Below are positions 9,224-18,587 of a stretch of DNA of 64,000 nt, in pieces. Below the pieces are notes generated by a model, which saw only the letters and a program-made list of their open reading frames with translations, was not told the origin of the DNA and searched no databases. Source of the DNA: Bryobacteraceae bacterium (GTDB lineage: Bacteria > Acidobacteriota > Terriglobia > Bryobacterales > Bryobacteraceae); assembly GCA_019752335.1 (NCBI GenBank), contig JAIEMJ010000036.1:186001-250000 (forward strand), given 5' to 3'. The position numbers were made by a program, and so were the translations under genes. Position 1 is the stretch's first letter, and every line of letters begins with the position of its first letter.

Positions 9224-10542
9224 AACAACTCTTTGATCGTGCCTTGGCTATCGGCGAAGCGATCCAGACGTACACCTACTTTGTCAAGCAAAGTAAGGTG
9301 TAGATTCGCTAGCGGCGTGGGCGATGCGTAGCGGATATGGCGGCCACCCTTAATCCGCCCGGCGCTGCCGCCGGCGACGAGGATCGGCAGATTGACATGG
9401 TCATGTACGTCAGGGTTACCCATGCCGCTGCCGTAAAGATATACCGAGTGGTCCAACAAGGAGCCGTTGCCGTCGGGCGTATTCCGTAGCTTCTGCAAAA
9501 ACTCCGAGAATAAGCTGACGTGAAAAGCGTTGATCTTAGCCACCTGTTCCAGCTTTTCGAGATTACCGCCATTGTGGGTCAGCGGATGATGCGGATCGGA
9601 GACGCCGATTTCCGGGTAAGTGCGCGTGCTGGTTTCGCGGGCCAGTTGAAAGGTGATTACGCGCGTGACGTCACCCTGCAAGGCGAGCACCTGTAAGTCG
9701 AACATGAGCCGCGCATGGTCACGATAAGAAGCCGGAACGCCGACAGGCCGGTCCAGATCCGGTAAGGGCGAGCCGTTCGTCGCGGCTTCGGCCTTCTGAA
9801 TGCGGCGTTCTACTTCTCGCACCGTGTCGAGATACTGGCTGACGCGATTCCGGTCCCCCGCGCCGAGCTTGCGCTGCAAACGCGCGATGTCGTCCTTCAT
9901 GAAATCGAGCAGGCTGCGGTCCTGTTGTAAGTCGGCGCGGCGATCCTGCGCGGAGCCGCCATCGCCGAAGAGGCGCTCAAAGGCGACCCGAGGATGAGCT
10001 TCGGCGGGCAGCGGCGTCGTGGGTGAGGACCAGGAGAGATTGTTCTGGTAGACACAGGCGTAGCCGTTGTCACACTGGCCGACGGTGGTAAGTAAGTCCA
10101 TCGCCAGTTCCAGCGACGGCAAGCGCGTCGCCTGGCCAATCTGCTGCGCCGCCACTTGGTCTGCGGTGGTAGCCAGATAGTAGTCGCTGCTCTCGGTCCA
10201 CTTCGACGTCGCGGCGCTCAAGAAAGCGGCGTTCGACGTGGCGTGCGTACCGGGGTAAGCGTTGCGTAGCTCCATGTTGGTGAGCACCGTCACTTGGTCC
10301 ACCACCGGACTCAGCGACGAGAGGATCGGCGAGAGCTTGGTGAGGTCGGCGCCGGGCGGTGTCCAATGCGGGATGTGCGCGCCCATTGGCACATACACGT
10401 AGCCGAGTCGGCGCACGGGCGCCGCAGGGGTCGCGGCCAGCGCCGTCATCGCGGGCACCATCGCGTCCAGCAGCGGCAGGGCCAAGGCGGTTCCCATGCC
10501 TCGCAGCACGCTGCGCCGGGGTAAGGCTTTTTTCGTGATCAT
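9220..10542 (-). CDS. DUF1552 domain-containing protein, Tat-exported
   Basis: A 440-residue protein of the DUF1552 family, found in Planctomycetes and Acidobacteriota next to DUF1592-type cytochromes. The leader LPRRSVLRGMGTALALPLLDAM is twin-arginine-like, so it should be exported folded. Family segments seen are RLGYVYVPMGAH near the start, DQVAAQQIGQATRLPSLELA in the middle and GNPDVHDHVNLPILVAGG followed by GGRHIRY near the end. It resembles DUF1501 proteins in general layout (alkaline phosphatase-like relatives). No activity is established. Four-base overlaps join it to the genes on both sides, which makes co-translation very likely. Confidence 0.93.
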   Translation of the reverse strand: MITKKALPRRSVLRGMGTALALPLLDAMVPAMTALAATPAAPVRRLGYVYVPMGAHIPHWTPPGADLTKLSPILSSLSPVVDQVTVLTNMELRNAYPGTHATSNAAFLSAATSKWTESSDYYLATTADQVAAQQIGQATRLPSLELAMDLLTTVGQCDNGYACVYQNNLSWSSPTTPLPAEAHPRVAFERLFGDGGSAQDRRADLQQDRSLLDFMKDDIARLQRKLGAGDRNRVSQYLDTVREVERRIQKAEAATNGSPLPDLDRPVGVPASYRDHARLMFDLQVLALQGDVTRVITFQLARETSTRTYPEIGVSDPHHPLTHNGGNLEKLEQVAKINAFHVSLFSEFLQKLRNTPDGNGSLLDHSVYLYGSGMGNPDVHDHVNLPILVAGGSAGRIKGGRHIRYASPTPLANLHLTLLDKVGVRLDRFADSQGTIKELL

Positions 10543-12842
10543 AGCGATCTCCTCATTTGAAACGGAGCACTCTGGACAATTTCCAGGACGATGGACGAGA
10601 ATTTATAGCCCTGCGGTTGGCTCTGGCGCACAATCTGCCGCACCGCTGGCGCATCACTTACTTCGATGCCGCGGCCCAGCGCGTAGGTGAGTAACTTCTC
10701 TGCGAAGGTGCCGGCGAAGATCTCCGGCCGCGCCAGAATGGCTTGTTCCAGGCCAGTAACGCCGTTGAACTTACTCCCATCGGGCAAGCCGCCCGCCGAG
10801 TCAATCGGGGCCGCGGCGTCCACCGTCCGCCAACGCCCCACCGCGTCGTAGTTTTCGAGCGAGAAGCCCACGGGGTCCATCAATTTATGGCAACTGGAGC
10901 AAGCCGGATTGTCGCGATGCTGCGCCAGCCGTTCGCGCATGGTGAGTAACTTGCCGTCGTCGTGCTTTTCTTTCAGCGCCGGGACCGCGGCCGGCGGCGG
11001 CGGTGGCGTTACGCCGAGTAAGTTCTCAAGAATCCACTTGCCGCGAATCACGGGCGAGGTGCGGGTCGCATAAGACGTCACCATCAGAATGGCGCCCTGG
11101 CGCAACAGTCCGCCGCGCACGGCGTTGTTATCGAAGGTCACTCGCCGGAAGTGGCTGCCGTAGATATTCGGCAGGCCATAGTGTTTTGCCAGCCGTTCGT
11201 TCACAAAAGTATAGTTGGCGCGGAGTAAGTCAATCACGCCGCGATCCTCGCGCATGATGCTCTCAAAGAAGAGTTCGGTCTCCTGTCGAAAAGCCTGACG
11301 CAGGTTATCGTCGAAGTCCGGGAACACACGCATATCCGGGGCGATATTATTCAGATTGCGCAGGTAGAGCCATTGCTCGGCGAAGTTCGTGGTGAGCACG
11401 CGCGACCGCGGATCGGCCAGCAGACGCCGGGTCTGCTTCGTGAGTACCGCCGGGTCAGTCAACTTGCCGGCGATGGCCGTGTCGAGTAACTCGTCGTCCG
11501 GAATGCTACTCCACAGGAAGAACGAGAGCCGCGTGGCGAGTTCCAGATTCGATAGCTTGTACGCCGTCTTCGGCGCGACTCCGGCGGGGTCCTGCTCCAC
11601 CCGGAAGAGAAACTCCGGGCTCACCAGCACCGAGCGCAACGCCATCTCCACGCCCGCTTCGAACGGCTTCGACTGGCGGTAGAACTTCAGCGGCACCTCC
11701 AGATCCGCCGCCGTCACCGGCCGGCGGTACGCACGCCGCATCAACGACGTCAGGATGCGTTTCGCGCAAGGCTCTTCCTCGGCCGGCGTCGACGGACGGC
11801 AAGCAAAGATTCTTCGGCGGCTGGGCGTCTCTCCGGGACCCTGCGCGTCAAACGGTCCATTCACCGACACCGAATAGACCGCAGGACGGATGCGCGGATG
11901 GCGATCCATATTGAAGTGTGCCTGGTAGGGTTGGCGCTCCGTCTCGAGCAGATAGGACGGCTGCTTGGGAAAGGCGACCGCGATGGCGTGTGGCCCGGCT
12001 TTGACGAAGAGCTTCACCTTCAGGTCGCGGTCGACGACCGAGTGGTCGTCGCCCTTGCTGGGCCGGTTAACGGTGAAAAGCTTCACGCGCTCCCCGTCTA
12101 GCATCAGTTCCACCTGGTGCGGACCCGTCAGCCCCTCTACCATTTCGTTGCGATCCCGGGCCAGGCGCAGTTGGATTTCGTACTGCGCGTCTAGCGGGAA
12201 GGTATGTTGCAGCACCATGCCGCCGCGCGTGCCGAGCGGTAGGTCTTCGAAGTGCTCCTCCTGCGTCAGGTCCGGGGGAAGATTCACCGTAACGCCGCCG
12301 GGCGATCGTGAAGGCAAGCCCACCGCCAAGCGGCTGATCTTGCGCGCGGCGTTCAGATAACGCTCCAGCAGGGTGGGCGAAAGGTCGCCGACGCTGACGT
12401 TGTCGAAGCCGTGGCTCACTTCGTCGGAAGGCAGCAGCGCGGAGACGTCGACGTCGAGCGACAGCAGGTCGCGGATGGAATTCTTATATTCGGTGCAATT
12501 CAGGCGGCGGAAGCTTTCGGGACGGCCAGGGTTGAGTTTGGCGGCCGCGGCCCGGTCCAGTTGCGCTTCTAGCGAACTCACCAGCGCCTGGTAGCTTTTC
12601 TCGTCGGGGCGGGGCAGTCCGGCAGGCGGCATGTAGCGCGCGCGCAACCGCCGCACCACCTTTTCCCAGGCCTCCGGATGCGCGCCTACCGGAGCCTTGC
12701 TGAGCGCGTCGAGTTCCAAGCCCGAAGTCCGCGTCTGCGCGTTGTGGCAGCCGACGCAATACTTGTCCAAAACGGCTTGGTCGGGAGCGCCGCTCAAGTC
12801 GCCGGCCGTGAAAAGAAGAAGCCAAAACGCCGGGAATCGCAT
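10539..12842 (-). CDS. DUF1592-type c-type cytochrome protein (DUF1587/1592/1588/1585)
   Basis: A 767-residue periplasmic protein. A signal peptide is followed by a haem c site CVGCH (Cys29 to His33) in the N-terminal cytochrome-like domain. Next come the usual DUF1587 segment (FRRLNCTEYKNSIRDLL), a carbohydrate-binding-like jelly roll (about 190-310), DUF1595/DUF1592 (LATRLSFFLWSSIPDDELL), DUF1588 with a second CxxCH (CSSCH, Cys648) in NPACSSCHKLMDPVGF, and DUF1585 at the end. The family is found in Planctomycetes and Acidobacteriota beside DUF1552 genes. An oxidoreductase role on carbohydrates or their breakdown products has been suggested from context only. It overlaps DUF1552 by 4 bases. 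Confidence 0.93.
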   Translation of the reverse strand: MRFPAFWLLLFTAGDLSGAPDQAVLDKYCVGCHNAQTRTSGLELDALSKAPVGAHPEAWEKVVRRLRARYMPPAGLPRPDEKSYQALVSSLEAQLDRAAAAKLNPGRPESFRRLNCTEYKNSIRDLLSLDVDVSALLPSDEVSHGFDNVSVGDLSPTLLERYLNAARKISRLAVGLPSRSPGGVTVNLPPDLTQEEHFEDLPLGTRGGMVLQHTFPLDAQYEIQLRLARDRNEMVEGLTGPHQVELMLDGERVKLFTVNRPSKGDDHSVVDRDLKVKLFVKAGPHAIAVAFPKQPSYLLETERQPYQAHFNMDRHPRIRPAVYSVSVNGPFDAQGPGETPSRRRIFACRPSTPAEEEPCAKRILTSLMRRAYRRPVTAADLEVPLKFYRQSKPFEAGVEMALRSVLVSPEFLFRVEQDPAGVAPKTAYKLSNLELATRLSFFLWSSIPDDELLDTAIAGKLTDPAVLTKQTRRLLADPRSRVLTTNFAEQWLYLRNLNNIAPDMRVFPDFDDNLRQAFRQETELFFESIMREDRGVIDLLRANYTFVNERLAKHYGLPNIYGSHFRRVTFDNNAVRGGLLRQGAILMVTSYATRTSPVIRGKWILENLLGVTPPPPPAAVPALKEKHDDGKLLTMRERLAQHRDNPACSSCHKLMDPVGFSLENYDAVGRWRTVDAAAPIDSAGGLPDGSKFNGVTGLEQAILARPEIFAGTFAEKLLTYALGRGIEVSDAPAVRQIVRQSQPQGYKFSSIVLEIVQSAPFQMRRSL

Positions 12843-12857
12843 GCTGCCGCTACTATA

Positions 12858-14219
12858 TCAATTTCGGCGCGGCTCTTCCCGGGCGATCGTCTCTTCGCTT
12901 TCAGGCGTGCGGCCCTGGTCCTTGGTGTCGATGATCCACTGCTCCAGTAACTTGGTCAGCCTCTGTTGGGCGCCCCGATGCGCGCTTTGGCCCGCAAGGT
13001 TGTGTACCTCATGCGGATCCGCCTGATGGTCGTAAAGCTCCACCTCGGGCTTGCGCGGCGCCATCCATTGCGCCTGCACCGCGTTCAGCTTGCCCGCCGC
13101 ATGCAACTCCTTTAGCACCTTCTGCGTGGGGTAGCTGTTGGTGATGTATTCGTTGTACTGCGTGTAAGGCCGCTCCGGCATGAAGTTGCGGATCAGCTTG
13201 TAGCGCGGATCGCGCACCGCGCGAATACGTTCCACCGTCATGTCGCACCGGTCGCGCGCGGTGAAGATCTCCTGGCGAGGTTTCGCGCCGGAAAACAAAC
13301 CTTGGCCATGGAAGAGCGCCGGCCGGGGCAGCCCGGCCAAGTCGAGCGTCGTGGCCGTGATGTCGAGCGCAATCACCGGATCGCGGCGCACGGTCCCTGG
13401 TTGCACCTGGCCTGGCATGCGCACGATCAGCGGCACGTGCGTGCCCGCGTCATAGAGCCACTGCTTGCCGCGCAACAGGCAACGGCCGTTGTCGCCGAAA
13501 ACGAAGATGGCGGTGTTCTCGAGCAAGCCATCGGCCTTCAGCGCATCGAGCGCCATGCCGAGTTGCTGGTCCCAGTAGTTCACCGCGTCCAGGTAATTCG
13601 CCACCTCATCGCGCACCACGGGATGATCCGGATAGTACGGCGGCAATTCCACCTTGGCCGGGTCAACCAGCGTAGCCTGTTTCCGCGCGGCCGGCCACAT
13701 GGGGCCTTTGTGGGGAGCGGTGAAGTTGATCTGCGCGAAGAAGGGCTGCCCCGTCGCGCGTTGGCGCCAGTGCGTACCTTCGAAGGGCTTCTCGCCCTGG
13801 AAATTGAAGTCCGTCTTGCCGGGCACCCGCAGACCGGGCGCCACTTCGGTGACGTTGGCCGTGAAGTAGCCGGCGTCGCGCAAACGATGCGACACCAGCC
13901 GCACGCTGTCAGGCAGCCGGTAGTCGTCTTTCCGATGGCTCCGATGATTGTGCGCGCCGATGGTTGTCTGGTACACGCCCGTGTTCCAGGCCGAACGCGC
14001 CGGCGAACAGACGGGCGCGGTGGTGAAGCAGTGCGTAAAGCGTGCGCCTTCCGAAGCTAAACGGTCCGCGTTCGGCGTGTGGACCAACGGATGCCCGTAG
14101 CAGCCCAATTGCGGACCCAGGTCGTCGCCGAGGATCCACAGGATGTTCGGCTTACTCTGCGCGCGCAAGTGTAAGGCCGGGGCAACCAGCGTCAGGGCGG
14201 TACGACGGGTGAGACTCAT
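12858..14219 (-). CDS. Sulfatase (arylsulfatase A family)
   Basis: A 453-residue formylglycine-dependent sulfatase. The leader (MSLTRRTALTLVAPALHLRAQ) is of the twin-arginine type. The metal site NILWILGDDLG (Asp32, Asp33) is followed by the activation motif CSPARSAWNTG, where Cys71 would be converted to formylglycine. FVFGDNGRCL carries the later metal-binding Asp/Asn pair. The overall pattern is close to heparan N-sulfatase-like (SGSH-type) enzymes, but the substrate is not assignable. It heads the minus-strand run with DUF1592, DUF1552 and ankyrin genes and starts 35 bases from the opposing PSD1 gene. No sulfatase-maturing enzyme is seen in this window. Confidence 0.93.
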   Translation of the reverse strand: MSLTRRTALTLVAPALHLRAQSKPNILWILGDDLGPQLGCYGHPLVHTPNADRLASEGARFTHCFTTAPVCSPARSAWNTGVYQTTIGAHNHRSHRKDDYRLPDSVRLVSHRLRDAGYFTANVTEVAPGLRVPGKTDFNFQGEKPFEGTHWRQRATGQPFFAQINFTAPHKGPMWPAARKQATLVDPAKVELPPYYPDHPVVRDEVANYLDAVNYWDQQLGMALDALKADGLLENTAIFVFGDNGRCLLRGKQWLYDAGTHVPLIVRMPGQVQPGTVRRDPVIALDITATTLDLAGLPRPALFHGQGLFSGAKPRQEIFTARDRCDMTVERIRAVRDPRYKLIRNFMPERPYTQYNEYITNSYPTQKVLKELHAAGKLNAVQAQWMAPRKPEVELYDHQADPHEVHNLAGQSAHRGAQQRLTKLLEQWIIDTKDQGRTPESEETIAREEPRRN

Positions 14220-14254
14220 AGCTTGCAGAATAGCTCATGTTATAAATTAAGGTA
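14220..14254. promoter_or_regulatory. Compact divergent promoter region between sulfatase and PSD1 genes
   Basis: Only 35 bases separate the two start codons. The centre is A/T-rich (TTATAAATTAA, starting at 14240), in sharp contrast with the GC-rich surroundings. TATAAA at 14241-14246 reads as a -10 element on the plus strand and TATAAC on the minus strand over the same bases. No clear -35 is visible on either side. If the plus-strand element is used, the PSD1 mRNA would be almost leaderless. This is a reading by eye. Confidence 0.35.
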
Positions 14255-17098
14255 ATGAATACCCCGATGCGACGTAGGTTGATGCTCTTCTGCGTGGCGG
14301 TATTCGCGACGCGAAGCGCGGGCGCGCAGGCCCCCGAAGACGTCGAGTTCTTCGAGAAGAGAATCCGTCCGTTGCTGGTGCGGAATTGCCAGGGCTGCCA
14401 CAACCCCAAAGTGAAGACGTCCGGCCTGGATATGTCCACTGCGGCAGCGTTCTTCGCGGGCGCGGCGAGCGGTGCTCTCACGGACAAGGCCAAGCCCGAG
14501 AGCAGCTTATTGCTTCAGGTGATCTCCTATGAGGGCCGACCCAAGATGCCCCCCGCCGGCAAACTGCCCGCCGAAGCCATCGCTGACTTAACGCTGTGGG
14601 TAAAGGCTGGCGCGCCCTGGCCTGGCTTCGATCCGATGAAGTCCGCCAACGTCGGCCAAGCCCCGCATTCGTCGCCCACCGGCGGACCTACGATTCGCAA
14701 ACACGGCCGCCCGCTCACCGACAAAGACGCGCAGTATTGGGCTTTTCAGCCAGTCCGCAATCCAGCGCCGCCGGCGGTGAAGGACGCGGCTTGGGTGCAG
14801 AGCCCGGTGGACCGCTTTATTCTGGCCGCCCTCGAAGCCAAAGGCCTGAAGCCCGCGCCGCCTGCCGACAGAGTGACGCTGCTGCGTCGCGTGACCTATG
14901 ACCTCACCGGTCTGCCGCCGACGGAAGCCGAGATCGGCGCTTTCCTCGGAGACGCGTCGCCCACTGCCTTCGCCACCGTTGTCGATCGCTTGCTGGCCTC
15001 GCCGCGCTACGGCGAGCGCTGGGGACGTCACTGGCTCGACGTCGCCCGCTACGCTGACTCCACCGGCAACGACGAAGACCACCGCTATCCCTACGCCTGG
15101 CGCTATCGCGACTACGTCATCGAGAGTTTCAACAACGATCTGCCGTACAACCAGTTCATCCGCGAGCAAATCGCCGGTGACCTGATGCCCGGCGAAGGCG
15201 GCACGCCCAACCGGCGCGGCATCATCGCCACTGGCTTTCTTGCCTTGGGCGCCAAGGCCATCGCCCAGCAGGATAAGCAGAAGATGCTCTACGACGTCTA
15301 CGACGAGCAACTCGACGTCACGTCCAAGGCCTTTCTCGGCCTCACCATGGCTTGCGCGCGTTGCCACGATCATAAGTTCGATCCCATCCAACAGAAGGAC
15401 TACTATTCCTTCGTCAGCTTCTTCGCCAACACGCGTAGCTTTAAGGACCCCAGCACCCACGTCTCGAAGCTTCTGTACGTACCCTTGGTTCCCAAGGCAG
15501 AGTACGCCAAGTATCGCGCCTATCAGGACCGCGTGAGCGCCAAGAAGCTCGAAATCGAAGACGTGATGGAGCAGGAGAAGGAGCGTTACTCGGCCGCGCT
15601 GGCGCCGCGTCTGGCGGACTATCTTCTGGCTGCCCGCGCGGTGCAAGGGGGCGCGAAGCCGAATGAGTTAGCCATCGAACGCAAGCTCGACGCCAAGATC
15701 CTCGGCAAGTGGGTGAAGTACTTCCAGCAGGACGCCCGCGCCAAGCCGCATCTCGGCCCGTGGAGCCAGGCTTCCACCAGCGAACAAGTGGCCGCCGCCG
15801 CGGCTACTTACCAGCAAGGGTACCTGGCCCAGATGACGAAGTGGAATGAGCGCGTCGCCAAATGGCGGGAGAATGCGCGGCGCATGTTGAAAGAGATGAA
15901 CATGCCGCCCCCGCCCCGGCCCGACTTTAAGGCCGAAGAAGATGGCTTTTTCTTTGACATCTACATTGACCGTAAGGGGCCCTTCGCGTTGTCTCTGGCG
16001 GATCAGGAGTCAGTTTATTCGCCGGAAGCCAAGGCCACCTTGGCCAAGCTCAAGCAGGAGCAGGAAGAGCTCAAGAAGAACGCCATCCCCGAGCCCGAGA
16101 TGGCCTGCGGCGTGGAAGACGGCGATCCGGTGGACCAGAAGGTCTTCGTCCGCGGCGACTACGCCAACCTCGGCGAACCGGCGCCCAAGGCGTTTCCGAT
16201 GATCCTCGGCAAGCCCGGTGATCCGCAGCCGGGTACAGGCAGTGGCCGCTTGGCCCTTGCCGATTGGCTCGCCAGCCCCGCGAATCCTTTGCCGGCGCGC
16301 GTGATGGCGAATCGCATCTGGCTGCGGCACTTTGCCGAAGGCGTGGTCCGCACGCCGGATAACTTCGGCGTCACCGGCGAGCGTCCCACGAATCCCGAGT
16401 TGCTCGATTACCTGGCCAGCCAGTTCGTGGCCGGGAATTGGAGCGTGAAGCGTCTGCACCGGCAGATTCTGCTGTCGAGTGCTTACCAGATGTCGAGCGA
16501 AGTGTCGCCGGAGAGTTACCAGAAGGACCCCGAGAACCGCCTGCTTTCGCGCTTCAACCGCCGGCGCCTGGATATCGAAGAGATCCGCGACGGCCTGCTC
16601 TTGGCCGATGGCTCGCTCGACACGCAGATGGGCGGCACGATGCAGTCCGGCTTCGGGACGGACGGCGAGAATTCTTCCGGCCGCCTCAGCCTGAATCCGG
16701 AAAAAGAGAAGCGCCGCATGGTCTACCTGCCGATCCGCCGCGCCAACCTTCCCGCCTTGCTCAACCTCTTTGATTTCGGCGACGCCACCACCATGCAAGG
16801 CAAGCGCCAGATGACCAACATCGCGCCCCAAGCGCTCTTCATGATGAACAGCGAGTTCCTGACGGACCGTTCGCTCAACCTCGCCAAGAGCCTGGCCGAA
16901 GACCCGCCCGCGCGCCGCGTCGAGCGGCTCTATCTGCGCACCCTGAGCCGGCGTCCGGCGAGTGAAGAGACCGATGCTGCGCTCTCCTACGTCGAGACCT
17001 ACCGCCAGCGCTTCGGCGGCGCGAACGCGGAGCGCGACGCGTGGCAAAGCATCGCGCGCGTGCTCATGGCCTCCAACGACTTCATTTACGTGGACTAA
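14255..17098 (+). CDS. PSD1 protein: planctomycete cytochrome C, DUF1549 and DUF1553 domains
   Basis: A 947-residue exported protein with the order signal peptide, planctomycete cytochrome-c domain (haem site CQGCH, Cys45 to His49), DUF1549 (from about residue 180, SPVDRFILAALEAKGL, RRVTYDLTGLPPT and WLDVARYADSTG), a central helical region, and DUF1553 (from about 660, ASPANPLPARVMANRIWLRHF, then LLDYLASQF and LSSAYQMSS). It is the usual partner of DUF1501 proteins, and the DUF1501 gene follows after four bases. The family is abundant in Planctomycetes and Acidobacteriota; its reaction is unproven. Confidence 0.95.
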   Translation: MNTPMRRRLMLFCVAVFATRSAGAQAPEDVEFFEKRIRPLLVRNCQGCHNPKVKTSGLDMSTAAAFFAGAASGALTDKAKPESSLLLQVISYEGRPKMPPAGKLPAEAIADLTLWVKAGAPWPGFDPMKSANVGQAPHSSPTGGPTIRKHGRPLTDKDAQYWAFQPVRNPAPPAVKDAAWVQSPVDRFILAALEAKGLKPAPPADRVTLLRRVTYDLTGLPPTEAEIGAFLGDASPTAFATVVDRLLASPRYGERWGRHWLDVARYADSTGNDEDHRYPYAWRYRDYVIESFNNDLPYNQFIREQIAGDLMPGEGGTPNRRGIIATGFLALGAKAIAQQDKQKMLYDVYDEQLDVTSKAFLGLTMACARCHDHKFDPIQQKDYYSFVSFFANTRSFKDPSTHVSKLLYVPLVPKAEYAKYRAYQDRVSAKKLEIEDVMEQEKERYSAALAPRLADYLLAARAVQGGAKPNELAIERKLDAKILGKWVKYFQQDARAKPHLGPWSQASTSEQVAAAAATYQQGYLAQMTKWNERVAKWRENARRMLKEMNMPPPPRPDFKAEEDGFFFDIYIDRKGPFALSLADQESVYSPEAKATLAKLKQEQEELKKNAIPEPEMACGVEDGDPVDQKVFVRGDYANLGEPAPKAFPMILGKPGDPQPGTGSGRLALADWLASPANPLPARVMANRIWLRHFAEGVVRTPDNFGVTGERPTNPELLDYLASQFVAGNWSVKRLHRQILLSSAYQMSSEVSPESYQKDPENRLLSRFNRRRLDIEEIRDGLLLADGSLDTQMGGTMQSGFGTDGENSSGRLSLNPEKEKRRMVYLPIRRANLPALLNLFDFGDATTMQGKRQMTNIAPQALFMMNSEFLTDRSLNLAKSLAEDPPARRVERLYLRTLSRRPASEETDAALSYVETYRQRFGGANAERDAWQSIARVLMASNDFIYVD

Positions 17099-17102
17099 CA
17101 AC

Positions 17103-18551
17103 ATGGACAATATCTCGAAGCTCTTCATGCCGCGCGACTACGCCAAGGGCGGCCTGTCGCGCCGCGGCGCCCTCCGCGCGGCCGCCTGTGGCTTCGGCCA
17201 TTTGGGCTTGCTCGGCCTGCTGGCGGAGCAGGCGAAAGCCAACGAATTGGCGAGTCCGCTCTTGCCGAAGAAGCCGCATTTTGAGCCCAAAGCCAAGCGC
17301 GTCATCTTCCTCTTCATGCACGGCGGTCCGTCGTCGGTCGACACGTTTGACCCCAAGGAAAAGCTCACCAAGATGCACGGGCAGCCGTTGCCGATGAAGC
17401 GTCCGCTCGCCTTTGCCGACGCGCCGCCCGGGCCGCTGATGAAGTCGCCGTGGGCCTTCAAGAACGGGGGCCAGAGCGGTATTCCGGTCTCTGACCTCTT
17501 CCCGCACGTGCGCGAGTGTGTGGACGACCTCTGCGTCATCCGCTCGCTGGTGGGCGAAGGCGTCGATCACGGCGCCGCCCTCTTGCAGACGTTCACCGGT
17601 TCCAGCACTTTCGTGCGTCCCAGCATGGGCGCGTGGGCTCTGTACGGCCTCGGCACGGAGAACCAGGACTTGCCAGGCTACGTCATGATCAAGCCGACGC
17701 TGTCGCACGGCGGCGCGAAGAACTGGGCCTCGGCGTTTCTGCCCGGCGCCTTCCAGGGCACGGCCATCGGCAACTCCGGCATGAAGGCGAAGGACATCGC
17801 CGAGCAGCCCATTGAGTATCTGTTCCGCAAGGGCTACTCGGCGGAGCAGCAGCGTTTCGAACTCGACATGCTGCAGAACATCAATCAGCGCCACGCCTCC
17901 GTGCGCAAGTACGACCCCGAACTCGAAGCCCGCATCCAGGCCTTCGAACTCGCCTTCCGCATGCAGAGTGAGGCGCCCGAGGCCTTCTCTATGGACCAGG
18001 AGACCGAGGCCACCAAAAAGCTCTACGGCATGGATGCGCCCGAAACCTCGGAGTTCGGCTGGCAGTGTCTGCTCGCCCGCCGCCTCGCCGAACGCGGCGT
18101 CCGCTACGTGCAGTGTACGCACAGCTACAAGTGGGATCAGCACGGGCAGCTCTTTGAGAAGCACAACGAGAACGCCAAAGAGGTCGATAAGCCCATCGCC
18201 GGCCTGCTGCGCGACCTGAAGGCGCGCGGGATGCTGCAGGACACTCTAGTCATCTGGGCCGGCGAGTTCGGCCGCACGCCCGTCTCCCAAGGCAACGACG
18301 GACGGGACCACAATCCCTACGGCTACTCCATCTGGATGGCCGGCGGCGGCGTGAAGCCCGGGTTCATCTACGGAGCCACCGACGAGATCGGCTACCACGC
18401 CGTGGAGGACCGCATGCATATCCACGACTTCCACGCGACGGTCCTCCATCTCTTGGGCTTCGACCACGAGAAGCTCACCTACAAATACTCCGGTCGCGAC
18501 TTCCGTTTGACCGACGTCGCGGGTGTGGTGGCCCACAAGATCATCGCCTAG
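17103..18551 (+). CDS. DUF1501 domain-containing protein, Tat-exported
   Basis: A 482-residue protein of the DUF1501 family, distant relatives of alkaline phosphatase and sulfatases. The leader (LSRRGALRAAACGFGHLGLL) is twin-arginine-like. Family segments visible are VIFLFMHGGPSSVDTFDPK, PVSDLFPHVRECVDDLCVIRS, GQCLLARRLAERGVRYVQ-type sequence and VIWAGEFGRTP followed by GRDHNPYGYSIWMAGGG, which includes candidate metal-binding Asp, Glu and His residues. The start was placed at the ATG four bases after the PSD1 stop, where the leader begins. Pairing with PSD1 suggests a shared periplasmic task. Confidence 0.95.
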   Translation: MDNISKLFMPRDYAKGGLSRRGALRAAACGFGHLGLLGLLAEQAKANELASPLLPKKPHFEPKAKRVIFLFMHGGPSSVDTFDPKEKLTKMHGQPLPMKRPLAFADAPPGPLMKSPWAFKNGGQSGIPVSDLFPHVRECVDDLCVIRSLVGEGVDHGAALLQTFTGSSTFVRPSMGAWALYGLGTENQDLPGYVMIKPTLSHGGAKNWASAFLPGAFQGTAIGNSGMKAKDIAEQPIEYLFRKGYSAEQQRFELDMLQNINQRHASVRKYDPELEARIQAFELAFRMQSEAPEAFSMDQETEATKKLYGMDAPETSEFGWQCLLARRLAERGVRYVQCTHSYKWDQHGQLFEKHNENAKEVDKPIAGLLRDLKARGMLQDTLVIWAGEFGRTPVSQGNDGRDHNPYGYSIWMAGGGVKPGFIYGATDEIGYHAVEDRMHIHDFHATVLHLLGFDHEKLTYKYSGRDFRLTDVAGVVAHKIIA

Positions 18552-18587
18552 ACGATCGCGCTCCAGCCGGCCGCCGCTTGACGCGAC

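Noticed and set aside
14588-17128. Two long minus-strand frames (352 and 372 codons) opposite the PSD1 gene
   Set aside because: Same reason: third-position GC leaves the complementary frame open. PSD1 domains are unambiguous on the plus strand.
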